DNA of 64,000 nt from positions 275,818 through 339,817 of the forward strand of contig NZ_RRCM01000002.1 in assembly GCF_003862485.1 (NCBI RefSeq), written 5' to 3'. This DNA comes from Lachnoanaerobaculum orale. GTDB taxonomy: Bacteria; Bacillota; Clostridia; Lachnospirales; Lachnospiraceae. The notes below the pieces were generated by a model. It saw only the letters and a list, made by a program, of their open reading frames with translations. It made no database searches and had not been told where the DNA came from. Positions within the stretch are counted from its first letter, which is position 1. The number at the start of each line of letters is the position of its first letter. Below, piece by piece: positions 1-10,223 of the stretch. The translations under genes and the position numbers were made by a program.

Positions 1-3000
1 TATATAGCTCTGTTGTTGTTCCGTCAATGTAGTGATGTACTGTGATATTTGCGGCGTTCTTTCTTCTGTAGTAGTAATTTACCACCTGATTTCCCGCATT
101 GTATGTCACTGTAGTATCACCGTTTGCATTCGGTGTGCTTGCACCGCTTGCTCCTGAAACATTTACATTCACAAACTCGTAGTTATCAATATCTGCAGCC
201 TTATTTGTAAGACTCTCAGTCAGTCCAAGCTTTCCTGTTCCGTTAAAGTTTTCGGCAGCAGGTGTTGTACTTCCTGTCGGCTTATAAAGCTGAGTTGTTG
301 TTCCTACTTCGTAGTGATTTACTGTAATGTTTCCTGCATTCTTTCTTCTGTATCTGTAAGTGATTGTCTGAGTTCCGGTCTGATATGTGACGGTTGTAGC
401 TCCTGTTGTGCTTGGAGAAGTTGCACCGTTAGCTCCGGTTACATCGACACTTACATACTCATAGTTATCAATATCTGCAGCCTTGTTTGTAATATTCTCT
501 GTCAGTCCAAGCTTTGCTGTTCCGTCATAGTTTTCTGCAGCAACCGTAGCAGATCCTGTCGGCTTGTAAAGCTGTGTACTTCCTCCCACTTCATAGTGGT
601 TTACGACAATATTTCCTGCGTTGTTTCTCTTATAATAGTAGTAAACATGCTGTGTTCCGGCAGCAAATGTACCGTTTTGATTACTTGGCATTGCTACCAA
701 AGTATAGTTAGGGATACTCAGACTGTTTGTATTATATGGCAATCCAAGTTTATTTGTACCGTTTAAAGGAATATCTGTTACCAACGGTGTGTTTGTACCC
801 TGCTCATAGTGATGTACTATTACATCTCCCGCGTTCTTTCTTCTATATCTATAGATTACAGTCTGCGGAGTATTCTTATGTGTAAGTGTTGTATCACCTG
901 TAGCAGTCGGTGTTGTTGCGCTGTCCGCTCCTGTCACATCTGTACTTACATACTCGAAGTTGGCGATGTCCGCTTCTTTATTTGTAAGGTTTACAGTTGT
1001 TCCAAGTTTTCCGGCACCCGGTATGGTTTGGGCACTTGGTGTTGTGCTTCCGGTTGGAGTATATAACTCTGTGCTTCCTCCCACTTCATAGTGGTGCACT
1101 GTTATATCCGCAGCGTCTTTTCTCTTGTATCTGTAGGTTACTGTCTGCGGTGCAGTCTGATATGTAACTGTTGTGTCACCTGTAGCACTTGGCGATGTCG
1201 CTGAAGGTGCTCCTGTTACATCTGTACTTACATACTCGAAGTTGGCGATGTCCGCTTCTCTATTTGTAAGGTTCTCAGATAGTCCCAGTTTTTCTGTTCC
1301 TACATATGTTTCCGCACTTGGCGATGTTGCTCCTGAAGGAGTATACAGCTGTGTGCTTCCACCTACTTCGAAGTGGTTTACAGTTATATTTCCTGCAGTT
1401 TTTCTCTTGTACTTTAATATTACGACATTCTGTCCCGGATTTAATGTTCCGCTAAGCGGTCTGCCGTTTGTAAGATCAGGCTCCGCATACTCATAATTAG
1501 CCACACCTGTAAGTGTTGTAGGCGGTGTTACCGTATATGGATCTCTAAAACCGTGAACGCTGTCCGTATCGGCCACATTTCCGCTACCGTCATCAAGAGG
1601 TATAGGATTGCCTGCCATATCTACATATTTTACTTTCAATGTAGAGTTGCTTGCTTCAAGTGCCGCATTGGTTGTCTTCTTATCGTCACTTGGAGTCAAT
1701 GTAACACTTGATTCAAATACAGGGCTTGCACCTGAAGTGTTATTTGTAAAATCGTTTCCTATTATAAGTGATGTGGATGTTACGCTTATAGGACTTAGAG
1801 TATCTCCGAATCCCGGTGTTACCACAACTTTATATGTACCTGCCTTTGATATATTGTCAAAAGCGAAATTACCGTTTGAATCTGCGGTTGTGACTACCGG
1901 ATTGCCTGATGCGTCAAGCACAGGATTTCCGCTTGCATCAAACAGTGATACAGTTCTTCCTGCTGCCGGTACGTCGTCGTCTGTAGTAAGGAATTTACCG
2001 TTTCCGCTGCCGCCTGCCGGTGGAACATCATAGTAAATCTTACCGCTTATCTTGTATTTCTTCGGTATTACAACATTGCTGAGTGCCTCAAATGCACCTG
2101 TGTAGCTGTCTCCTGAAAATCCCGCAAAGGTATTTACAGCCTTATCCGTTGTATCAAGCGGCACTGTATCAGGCATCTTCGCTCTGAATGTAATATCATC
2201 CGCCGCTCCGCTTGCCAGCGTATATCCCGATTTCATCTTCATTCTGAACATTGTAACAGCTGACCAATCCGATACCGATGAGCTCCAAGTTGCGCCTGCA
2301 TAGTTGGCTGCGATGTTTCCTTCTGTAACAGGTGTTGTACTGTACTCATATGTATAATTAGGATTAGGATCAAGCGGTCCTGTAAGTTCAAGTCTGTATG
2401 TTGAACCTCTGTCCGCATAATTACCCTGCTGATCAGGTGCTATTGACTTATCACCCACATGCGGCAGGATATCAAAGAATGTAAATCCGCTAACTCCGTT
2501 TATAGAGTTATTAAAGATGTTCAGCTTATAGTCTACTATCTGTTCGCTGTCAGGTGTTGTAAGCGATGAATACTGAGCAACATTCGAATCCGCTCTCTTT
2601 GATCTCTTTGTAAGGATCAACTCAAGCGGCGGTGAGTAAAGATATGTAGCCTTTTTGCTACTGAACTTCTCTGTGGTGTTTCCGTCATTATCAAGGTCAA
2701 GTACATCGTCGTACTTACCAAGTACTTCATTAGAAGCAGCTTCTTCATTGTTGTCCCATGACAAATATGTGTCTATGCTGTTTTGACCGCCTGCCATATT
2801 TCTTGTGGTCTTAAATTTCGGACTGAAATACACATACTTATAGCTGTCATTTCCCTCCGGAATATTCAAATCCGGAAGATCCCAGATATAAGCTGTCTTT
2901 CCGGTATTCTTAAAGTTATATTCCACTCTGTAGTTACTCATAACGGCAGGTGTAAGTTCAGGATTCTGTCCTATACTCGTCTGAATACCCTTAAACTCAA

Positions 3001-4904
3001 GACCCGGATCTATAAGCAAGAAGAACTTAGGATTCTTTATTTTTCTGCCGCCCGGCGGTAAGAAGTAATGGAATCTTATATTGTCGGTCATACTGAACTC
3101 TTCGTTCAAATACTTGGTTCCGAGGTTTTGATTCTGTGTATCATGCTCATACTCCGCAGCAAATGCCTTTGTCCAGGTAACGTAGTCACTACCGCTGCCT
3201 GTCCATGTTCTTCCGGCACCGTTATCTCCGTTTACTGTAACAACATTTCTTGTCTGAACATTACTGCTTGCATTGTTCGGCTTTGATGCCAACTGTGCTT
3301 TTGCAGTATTATATGCATTTTCTTCAAAACGGAATCTGTATCTTACATCTATTATTCTTCCTGTAGGCGCCTGAATTTCTATAGGATTTGTAAACCTAAG
3401 CTCTATTTTCTTGTAGAATTTAGGAGTCGGAAGCCTTACTTCATCCGCATTACTTGTAATTTGAACATTTGTAGCAATTACTTCCTCACTACCATCATCC
3501 TTTACACCCACAAGCTTGTTGTTTGAAAGAGCTGCAAGCTGTGTATTATCAAGAGCCGGTATATTCTGTATATTTCCCGATGTATCTTGAACCTTACCTG
3601 TAGGATTAAGAGATCTTATCTGATATCCCACAAGTTCCATATCTGTAGTCGGTGTATCTACCAAGGAGCTTACTCTCGTATGATATGTTCCTATGGTCGG
3701 ATACTCTTCAGGATTACCGGCATACCAATACCAGCTGAATCCCATGTTATAAACATGCTCTGTTTTATCTCTGTCTGTAAATGTAAATCTCCAAGGACTT
3801 GCAGTCTTACTTGCTGTCAAACCTCTGTCGGCTGCAGGAATCCTAGGGAAGGACCAGTATCTTACAGAACTCTTTGACTTCTCAAGCGATGAAGTGTCAA
3901 GTGAACCGTCATCGTTTACATACTGCCATGTGATAGGAAATTCCACAGTTACAGGAGACGCCTGTGTACCTACAGTCTGATTGTTATATCTGATATTGAA
4001 AGTTGTAGTAGTATAGTTTAGATTACTTTGGTACTCTATATCCTTACTTATAGTATGGTTTGCCGCATTGTACGTCCAAGAAGTATTTAAAGAATCGGTG
4101 GTGTCAAAGTTTTCGTTTGCCGGAAGCTGTACTGTGACTCTTGTCTTTCTTCTGTCTCCACCTACAATCTTTGTCTCGGTACCGTGGTATGTACCTGATG
4201 CCGGCCAATTGGTTCTTCTTGTATTGAACTGAACAGTGGTAGCCAAATCATTTGCCAGAGTTGTATTGTTTTGCAAACTGCTTGTACCCTGTGCATAATA
4301 GTAATCTCTTCTGACGTTGTTGTTCTCATCCGTATAACCTACAGGGTAGGTCTTTGCTGTAAATGTGTTATTTGAACTCTCAAGCAAAGTGTCATTGGCA
4401 TCATATACCTGATATGGGATTACATAGGTTTCATTGTTTGCCAATGAACGATCCCTCAGTGTTCCCTTAAAAGGTACCGTCTGTGTAGTACCTCCACCCA
4501 GGCTGTTGAATTTGAGTGTCACTATATTAAACTCACTGTTTGATGAACTGTCTATAGACAGATAGTTGCTTGCCGGTCTGTTAATCCAAGTAGAGATATT
4601 ACTTGCACTAACATATGGGAAAACCTTTTTCGGCAAATAAAGTTTTCCGTATGCACCGGGAATACTTCTCGTGGTTGACGATATCGTTATATTTGCATAA
4701 AACGGTACTTCCTCACCTACGTAGAAATCGCTGTTTCCCCCTTGCATTTACCGCATTTCTGTCATATGTAACTTCCGCCAATATATCAGGATCGTCCACT
4801 AATGCAGGCGGACCTGCGTAAGCCGGAAAAACATCTGCCATTGACAAAAATACCATCACAAATGATAAAATTGCGGCCAATAAGCGCTTCTTTAATTGTT
4901 TCAT
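1..4904 (-). CDS. MucBP-repeat surface protein, frameshifted, 3' end outside window
   Basis: This is a large secreted cell-wall protein gene that continues past the left edge. The start at 4904 has a good AAGGAGG site and encodes a signal peptide (MKQLKKRLLAAILSFVMVFL, ending near AYAG). That frame stops after 63 codons at about 4714. The rest of the protein (NSDFYVGEEVPFYANI...) continues in the next frame down to base 1. The frames rejoin if one C is removed from the C5 run at 4737-4741. After the join come an N-terminal adhesin-like region of about 750 residues, a DUF11-like segment, an SdrD/Cna-B-like domain (SGKIYYDVPPAGG) and MucBP repeats ending in RRKNAGNI/YRYKRK-type units. It is a divergent paralogue of the two genes at 23072-36855. 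It is either a pseudogene, a phase-variable gene or an assembly error. Any anchor motif lies outside the window. Confidence 0.85.
4737..4741 (-). other. Frameshift site (homopolymer C5/G5)
   Basis: On the coding strand the run reads GCA AGG GGG AAA CAG. With one G fewer it would read GCA AGG GGA AAC AGC GAT and continue as the long downstream frame. The signal peptide frame and the adhesin frame are therefore out of register by one base here. Confidence 0.75.
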
Positions 4905-5274
4905 TAAACCTCCTTAATCTTATTATTTAGTAAAGTATCTATAAAACCCTTTTAGGAGTCATCTAAACGATCACTCCGAACTTAGCCTATATTTAATACC
5001 TTACCATTCATGTGCAGTATTGTACACGAATTTAATCTTCATGCTCCCCTCCTTATCACTCTTTATCTGCACGATAATATCATAAAGATTCTTTTTATAA
5101 AACAGTCTATTTGATTTTGTAAAATTATTTTAATAAAAATTTAATTTCACTTACATCTCTAAGACCGCTAAAAATATCTTTATTAACATATGATTATTAT
5201 CTTGCAAAGTCACTCGCAGAACATATCATATTTTTCAAAAAAAGTCAGTAACCTTTGTGCCATGTATTTAAAAA
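4905..5274. other. AT-rich upstream region of the left surface-protein gene
   Basis: About 370 bases without a credible gene. The minus strand carries the AAGGAGG ribosome binding site (about 4910-4916) of the surface protein and presumably its promoter, which I could not place with confidence. A small plus-strand reading frame across 5190-5420 has no ribosome binding site and runs through the terminator and repeats, so I do not count it as a gene. Confidence 0.5.
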
Positions 5275-5275
5275 A

Positions 5276-5310
5276 TACAAAAAAAGTCGGAATATCATCC
5301 CGACTCCATT
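5276..5310 (-). terminator. Rho-independent terminator of the sugar operon
   Basis: The arms AGTCGG (5285-5290) and CCGACT (5300-5305) enclose a 9-nt loop. A-rich on the left and T-rich on the right, it can act in both directions, but the T-tract is best for the minus-strand operon ending at 5549. Confidence 0.7.
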
Positions 5311-5330
5311 TTTACAGTATACTTACTACT

Positions 5331-5512
5331 ACTGCTCTCTTTTACTACTCTCACGCTTTTTGTATTTTTATTGTTTTTTACACTGACTGCTCTCACATTT
5401 CATTCCGATTTTTGACCTGATTTTGACTACTCTCACGCAAGTCTTAATTTGTGCATTTTTACTTCAAACTACTCTCACACATACTCACGCACAGCTCTAA
5501 AACTACTCTCAC
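5331..5512. repeat. Array of ACTACTCTCAC / GTGAGAGTAGT direct repeats
   Basis: ACTACTCTCAC occurs at 5344-5354, 5426-5436, 5468-5478 and 5502-5512. A one-mismatch copy (ACTGCTCTCAC) is at 5386-5396 and a partial copy at 5331-5339. Spacings are 42, 40, 42 and 34 bp, close to whole helical turns for most copies. The array lies between the operon stop codon (5549) and its terminator, so it would be transcribed in the 3' UTR as GUGAGAGUAGU. Function unknown. Confidence 0.8.
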
Positions 5513-5548
5513 ATCGGCAATAATGTATAAAATTATAACACTTTATAA

Positions 5549-6664
5549 TTATAACCTTTTCAATTTGTCAGTCATCAATGTATAGACGTCTATATTCTTG
5601 TCAAATGTATTCTTTATAATACCTGCTATCTCATCCGTATATCCCGGTGCTAATATCACTATCGCTTCAAGCTTTCTTTTTCTTGCATCATCAGGTGAAA
5701 TGATCTCAATATGTGATGCCGGTGCAAATCTTCCCTGCTTAAAAGGTGCCGAATCTATGATGCAGTCCACATACTTTGCAATACCTATTGTGGAGCAAAG
5801 TGTAAATCCTTGGTGTGACGCTCCCCATATTGCTATCTTTGAATAGCCCTTTACCGTATCAAGTACTTCTTTTGCGATATCCGTCTTCTTTGAAATAATA
5901 CCGCTTATATCAGGAAACTTTCTCTTTTTCACTATCACTTCAATAGTATCTCTGTTGACCGTCCTTGACTCAAGCACTTCAAATCCGCTTATATTTAAAA
6001 GATGTGTAAGACTGTCAAAATTGTAGTAAGCGATATGGTCCGGGATTATCTCATAGAAACTGTTCTGCTCCAAGATATACTCAAAACTCGGTACCGTAAT
6101 AAGTCCATAGCCTTCATCACATAGATTATTATATATTGCTTTTAAGTATGTCCTCGGATGAGGCTGATGCTCCAAAAAATTAAATGACATAAAGGCGTCA
6201 AAAGGTCCGTTCTTAAATACATGGTCTTCGCTCTCCGGAAAATCCTCATCCACTCTCAGTCCCGCACCTTTTGCAATTTCTACAAGTTCCTTTTTATGCT
6301 CCGTACCGTAGCCTTCCACAGGAAAACCTTTAAGCATACCTAAGAATTCTCCTCTGCCGCAGCCGACTTCTATTATCTTCTTACCTTCAAGTGAAGCAAA
6401 CTCAATGAAATGTTTGTATTCGCTCTTTCTTAAGTCTTCCATTGTAGTGGAATATCCGCCGGCTCTTATAACATCTCTGTAATAATACACCGCATCATTT
6501 TTTAACTGCACCAGATTACAGTCTTCACAAACACAAAGCGATACCTCTATGCCACTATCTTTATCAAGCTCACCTTCACTTGGAATATCCTGTGCACTTG
6601 CAGGCATATTTTCAATTTTCATAAGTTCATGTAATGAACCTTTACAACTGATACATCTTTTCAA
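5549..6664 (-). CDS. SAM-dependent C-methyltransferase (sugar-modifying type)
   Basis: This 371-residue class I methyltransferase has the three-part layout of deoxysugar C-methyltransferases. The N-terminal zinc-binding-like segment contains CISC near residue 4 and CEDC near 47. The SAM-binding core has IIEVGCGRGEF (about 95-105) and FNFLEHQPHP (about 160). The C-terminal domain has WGASHQGF (about 280), as in the Methyltransf_13/14 families. The start is TTG with AGGAG six bases upstream. It is the last gene of the 9555-to-5549 operon, 16 bp after the epimerase gene. I infer methyl transfer to a nucleotide-linked keto-sugar destined for a surface glycan; the substrate cannot be read from sequence. 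Confidence 0.8.
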   Translation of the reverse strand: MKRCISCKGSLHELMKIENMPASAQDIPSEGELDKDSGIEVSLCVCEDCNLVQLKNDAVYYYRDVIRAGGYSTTMEDLRKSEYKHFIEFASLEGKKIIEVGCGRGEFLGMLKGFPVEGYGTEHKKELVEIAKGAGLRVDEDFPESEDHVFKNGPFDAFMSFNFLEHQPHPRTYLKAIYNNLCDEGYGLITVPSFEYILEQNSFYEIIPDHIAYYNFDSLTHLLNISGFEVLESRTVNRDTIEVIVKKRKFPDISGIISKKTDIAKEVLDTVKGYSKIAIWGASHQGFTLCSTIGIAKYVDCIIDSAPFKQGRFAPASHIEIISPDDARKRKLEAIVILAPGYTDEIAGIIKNTFDKNIDVYTLMTDKLKRL

Positions 6665-6680
6665 AACCTTCTCCTAAACT

Positions 6681-7619
6681 TTATATACAATCTTTTATTC
6701 CTTTTTCAAATCCGTAGCTTTCAACAAAGCCTATTCTCTTTAGACGTTCAATATTGGGATTCAGAAAAGGTAATCCCTCACTTGCCGCTTCCTTTTTCTC
6801 CACTACTATGTCGCCGGTACTGTTTAACAACTTCTTTATATCTTTTACATAGTCCATCAGTATACGGTTATTCTCTCCGGCTACATTGAATACAAACTCA
6901 CCTTGCAGGTCTTTTTTGGAAAGCAAGTATACCGCTTCACATAGGTCTTTAATATATATATAATTCCAAGACTGTATACACTCTCCTATATGTACATCTT
7001 TATTCTCTTTGAAATTCCTTATACAAGTGGATATAAGCGATGTCTCATGGTCACCGCTTCCAAACACCGAAAAGATACGCATATGTACATACTCTATTCC
7101 AAGGCTGTCTCCAAGATTTTTTAGTTTACTCTTCAGCTCCAATTTGGCTTTGCCGTATTCGGACTTAGGGTTTGTAGGCGATTTTTCACTTTGCTTAGGT
7201 ATGTTGTTTATATCAAAGTCTTTTCCGTACTTTACTTCTATATCTGAAAGAGTCTGCCCGTATTCCGCCTGTGAACCTGCAAACAGAAATCTTTTTGCAC
7301 CTCTCTCCTTGCAGACTCTCATAAGCTTTACGGCAGCATCTATATTCTCTCTTTGGATATTTTCATCCATTCTTCCTTCTTTGCCGATGCCTCCCCACGC
7401 CAGATGTATACATACATCAAATTCCGTATCCAGTCTTTCTATATCTTTCATATCAAGGACTATAAGCTTGAATTTATTATTTGCTTCATACTTTAAAAGC
7501 TCATCCCTACCTCTTGCATTTTCTCTTACCAAAGCAAGCACTTCTTCCTCCTTTGAGAGAAAGTATTCCACCAGGTGTCTGCCTAGGAATGATGCGGCCC
7601 CTGTAATAAGTATTCTCAT
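6681..7619 (-). CDS. NAD-dependent sugar epimerase/dehydratase (extended SDR)
   Basis: Extended short-chain dehydrogenase/reductase of about 312 residues. The N-terminus has the Rossmann motif (ILITGAASFLGRHL, a variant of TGxxGxxG). The catalytic YxxxK appears as SEYGKAKLELK. The later segment NYIYIKDLCEAV is typical of nucleotide-sugar epimerases, dehydratases or 4-reductases. I chose the ATG at 7619 because it directly follows the stop of the upstream gene (7621). Upstream TTG codons at 7631/7628 would give a short overlap and are possible. It likely acts on the same nucleotide-sugar intermediate as its neighbours. The exact reaction is not resolvable. Confidence 0.8.
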   Translation of the reverse strand: MRILITGAASFLGRHLVEYFLSKEEEVLALVRENARGRDELLKYEANNKFKLIVLDMKDIERLDTEFDVCIHLAWGGIGKEGRMDENIQRENIDAAVKLMRVCKERGAKRFLFAGSQAEYGQTLSDIEVKYGKDFDINNIPKQSEKSPTNPKSEYGKAKLELKSKLKNLGDSLGIEYVHMRIFSVFGSGDHETSLISTCIRNFKENKDVHIGECIQSWNYIYIKDLCEAVYLLSKKDLQGEFVFNVAGENNRILMDYVKDIKKLLNSTGDIVVEKKEAASEGLPFLNPNIERLKRIGFVESYGFEKGIKDCI

Positions 7620-7620
7620 A

Positions 7621-9555
7621 TTATTCAACAATCCTCGGTATTATCATATTCTCTTCCATCTCCTCATCCGATAGGAAAGGTGTCAAATCCTCCAGAGGAG
7701 GGCTTACCATTCTACCGTCTGCAAGCTGCTTTCCTGATGACTTAGGTTCAAAGTTTTGCTCCTTCGTCACAAATGCCTCACAGATAACAGGGCCGACTGC
7801 CTTAAATGTCTTAGATACCGCATCTTCAAGTTCGCTGTTTGTCTTTGCACAAAAATATGTAATACCGTACGCACCTGCAAGTTTTTCCATATCCGGGAAT
7901 GAGAGATCACCGCTGTCAGGTCCGATACCTACCAGAGGCTCATCTTCAAAGTACTTTGACTGTGTCTGTCTGATACTGTGGTAACCGTCATTGTTTATAA
8001 GGAAGATCTTTATATCCATCTTGTGGTGAACTATGGTCTGAAGCTCCTGAAGATTCATCTGTATACTTCCGTCACCGGTTATAAGTATCAATTCTTTTTC
8101 ATATACCTTACCGTCAAGGTTTGCCATATACGCACCTATTGCGGCAGGTAAATCATATCCCATAGATGCCACTGCGGAGTTTGATATAAATCTCTGGCCT
8201 TTTTTAATAATATAGGAATGTCCTCCTACAACACAGGCGGAACCGTTACCCACAACCGTGATTTGATTTTCTCTTGCACTGTCACCGATATCTTTTATAA
8301 AGGCGTAGACATTGGCTTTTTTACTGTCGTCATTTTCAAGGAACTCAGGTCTGCATACAGGGTATTTTTTCAGCCAATACTTAACAGTCTCATTCCAGCT
8401 CATACCTTTAAGTCCTTCACCGCCTTCAAATACCGGTGTTTTTTCTTTCTTTAACATATCTATAAGCTGTCTCATAAATACCTTACAATCCGCATGAACG
8501 GGAATATCTATATGCACGGTAGGCTTTTTCAACTCTTCCTTGTCTATATCGTTTACTATTGTAAAGGCTTCTCTTGCCCATCCCTTGCAGTTAAATCCTA
8601 CCTGCCTGAGGCTGAGTCTTGAACCTACAGACAACACAAGGTCCGAGTTTTGCACTGTAAAGTTTCCCGGTCTGTCTCCGAAATTTCCCGGTCTGCCTGC
8701 ATACAGCGGATGGTCTACCCACAGGCAGTCCTCAGAGTTCCAACCTACAACCACAGGAATATTTAAGAGTTCTATAAGTTCCAAAAACTCCTTATGCGCA
8801 TTTCCTATTCTGATACCGTTACCGGCGTTAAATACAGGTCTTTTTGAACTTTTAATCTTTTCGATTATTTCTTTTAACACTTCATCCGGTACAGGTTCAA
8901 CTATATCTTTTAAATTAAGCTTTGTTTTTTCATCTATATCAGTCTTGTACGGTGAGTCTGAAGCCCAACCGTCCCCGCCTGCCTCATAACTTTCTTTATC
9001 AAAACCTATAAGTTCATTCTCTTCAATATATGCGCCTTGAACATCCAGAGGAATATCAAGCCATACCGGCCCCGGTCTTCCGTTCATAGCAAGGTACATA
9101 CATTTTTCTATAAGATATCTGATTCTCATAGGCTCTATAACCATTTCACTGTACTTAGTCATACATTCTATAGACTTGCAGATATCAAACTCCTGATCTC
9201 CCATAGCTCTGATTCCTACATTTGAATATCTGGCAGTCCAGTCGTATCTTACCTGTCCTGAGAGTATGAACATCGGTATGGAATCAAGCCATCCGCCAAG
9301 TACTCCGGTAATTGCATTTGTTCCTCCGGGTCCTGTAGTCACACAAACCACCGCAATTTGATTGTTTATTCTGGCATAAGCTTCCGCAGCCATTGCACAG
9401 GCCTGCTCATGGTGATTATAAGTCATTGTAAGTCCGTCTTGGTGACCGAGTCCGTTGTTTAAATGCATTGCACCTCCACCCGTTACGCTAAAGCCCCGGT
9501 TTATACCAAGCTCCACAAGTTTCTTTGCAATATAATTGCTCAATTTTATTTTCAT
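7621..9555 (-). CDS. Thiamine-pyrophosphate enzyme, acetolactate-synthase-like
   Basis: A three-domain TPP-dependent enzyme of about 644 residues. The TPP-activating glutamate is in YNHHEQACAMAAEAYAR (about residue 45). The middle domain is AHAS-like, and the C-terminal cofactor motif is GDGSIQMN...NND. It resembles acetolactate synthase large subunits. Because it is co-transcribed with a sugar epimerase and a C-methyltransferase, a role like YerE (adding a two-carbon branch to a 4-keto deoxysugar) fits better than branched-chain amino acid synthesis. No ilvN-type regulatory subunit is nearby. The start at 9555 is set by AGGGAG seven bases upstream; an in-frame ATG at 9579 lacks such a site. 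First gene of the operon. Confidence 0.8.
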   Translation of the reverse strand: MKIKLSNYIAKKLVELGINRGFSVTGGGAMHLNNGLGHQDGLTMTYNHHEQACAMAAEAYARINNQIAVVCVTTGPGGTNAITGVLGGWLDSIPMFILSGQVRYDWTARYSNVGIRAMGDQEFDICKSIECMTKYSEMVIEPMRIRYLIEKCMYLAMNGRPGPVWLDIPLDVQGAYIEENELIGFDKESYEAGGDGWASDSPYKTDIDEKTKLNLKDIVEPVPDEVLKEIIEKIKSSKRPVFNAGNGIRIGNAHKEFLELIELLNIPVVVGWNSEDCLWVDHPLYAGRPGNFGDRPGNFTVQNSDLVLSVGSRLSLRQVGFNCKGWAREAFTIVNDIDKEELKKPTVHIDIPVHADCKVFMRQLIDMLKKEKTPVFEGGEGLKGMSWNETVKYWLKKYPVCRPEFLENDDSKKANVYAFIKDIGDSARENQITVVGNGSACVVGGHSYIIKKGQRFISNSAVASMGYDLPAAIGAYMANLDGKVYEKELILITGDGSIQMNLQELQTIVHHKMDIKIFLINNDGYHSIRQTQSKYFEDEPLVGIGPDSGDLSFPDMEKLAGAYGITYFCAKTNSELEDAVSKTFKAVGPVICEAFVTKEQNFEPKSSGKQLADGRMVSPPLEDLTPFLSDEEMEENMIIPRIVE

Positions 9556-9636
9556 AAATTTCTCCCTGATTAAGTACATAAATTTTTATATTAAGCCGGT
9601 ACTCCGACCGAATTTTCAAAAAACATCAATACTTTG

Positions 9637-9671
9637 ATTATACCATAAGATTAAGAAGTATAATACTTCTT
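9637..9671 (-). promoter_or_regulatory. Promoter with 19-bp palindrome for the sugar operon
   Basis: A minus-strand TATAAT lies at 9642-9637. The perfect palindrome AAGAAGTATAATACTTCTT (9653-9671, 9-bp arms around a central A) covers the expected -35 position. A regulator bound there would compete with, or substitute for, -35 recognition. Palindrome seen; regulation inferred. Confidence 0.5.
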
Positions 9672-9730
9672 TTATCTTTGCCCTAAAATCTCTTTCTTTT
9701 TTCTTACAGTTTCTTACCATTATATATATT

Positions 9731-9761
9731 CCCTTTTCAAGGGAAAAAAAGTTGTTATAAT
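9731..9761 (+). promoter_or_regulatory. Promoter of the small cell-wall-binding protein
   Basis: TTTTCA (9734-9739), 16-bp spacer, then TATAAT (9756-9761). The -35 lies inside a short inverted repeat CCCTTTTCAAGGG (9731-9743) that could be an operator. Confidence 0.5.
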
Positions 9762-9816
9762 GTAGTTACAGACTATAAGTTTAGTTTGAATTTTTTGATG
9801 GAAAATGAGGTCAGTT

Positions 9817-10164
9817 ATGTTTATTAAAAAATTTATGTCTATGCTATTACTTACTGCCACTATTTCCATGACTGTTGCTGTACCCGGCCATGCTGCCATG
9901 AAGATTACAGATGCGAACTCCTACAAGTGGAGTAAGACAGGCAGTGAATGGAAAGTTGTTGACGGTTCAGGCAATCCTGCTTCAGGCTTTATAAGCTACA
10001 ATGATCAGACTTACTATGTTGACAAAAACGGCATCATGAAGACCGGTTGGATCAAGTCATCGGGTTCTTGGTATTACCTCAATAACAACGGAACATTGGC
10101 TCAGGACCAGTGGATTGACAATTACTATGTCGATAGCACCGGTAAAATGACCAAAATACAGTAG
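9817..10164 (+). CDS. Small secreted cell-wall-binding (choline/glucan-binding-like repeat) protein
   Basis: About 115 residues with a signal peptide (MFIKKFMSMLLLTATISM, cleaved near GHA). About three aromatic-rich repeats of the CW_binding type follow: GFISYNDQTYYVDKNGIMKTGW, then WYYLNNNGTLAQDQW and YYVDSTGKM. These repeats bind choline, teichoic acid or glucan in other Gram-positives. There is no catalytic domain, so it may be a wall-attached adapter. The start at 9817 follows TGAGG six bases upstream; the ATG at 9805 would overlap that site. It is a lone plus-strand gene with its own promoter and terminator. Confidence 0.8.
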   Translation: MFIKKFMSMLLLTATISMTVAVPGHAAMKITDANSYKWSKTGSEWKVVDGSGNPASGFISYNDQTYYVDKNGIMKTGWIKSSGSWYYLNNNGTLAQDQWIDNYYVDSTGKMTKIQ

Positions 10165-10178
10165 GATAACTATAAAGT

Positions 10179-10217
10179 GGGGCATTGATTATTCAATGCC
10201 CCTAGTGGTTTTTATAG
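10179..10217 (+). terminator. Terminator between cell-wall-binding gene and carB
   Basis: A 10-bp perfect stem, GGGGCATTGA (10179-10188) with TCAATGCCCC (10193-10202), and a 4-nt loop. The T-run sits a few bases downstream on the plus strand. It may also serve carB, which converges on it. Confidence 0.75.
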
Positions 10218-10223
10218 ACTCTT

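Noticed and set aside
5190-5420. Small plus-strand reading frame of 76 codons
   Set aside because: It has no ribosome binding site and crosses the terminator and repeat array.
5331-5540. Possible CRISPR array (GTTTTAGAGC and GAGAGTAGT resemble type II repeat starts)
   Set aside because: Only about 11 bases recur, the spacing is about 40 bp, the intervening sequences are not uniform spacers, and no cas genes are in the window.
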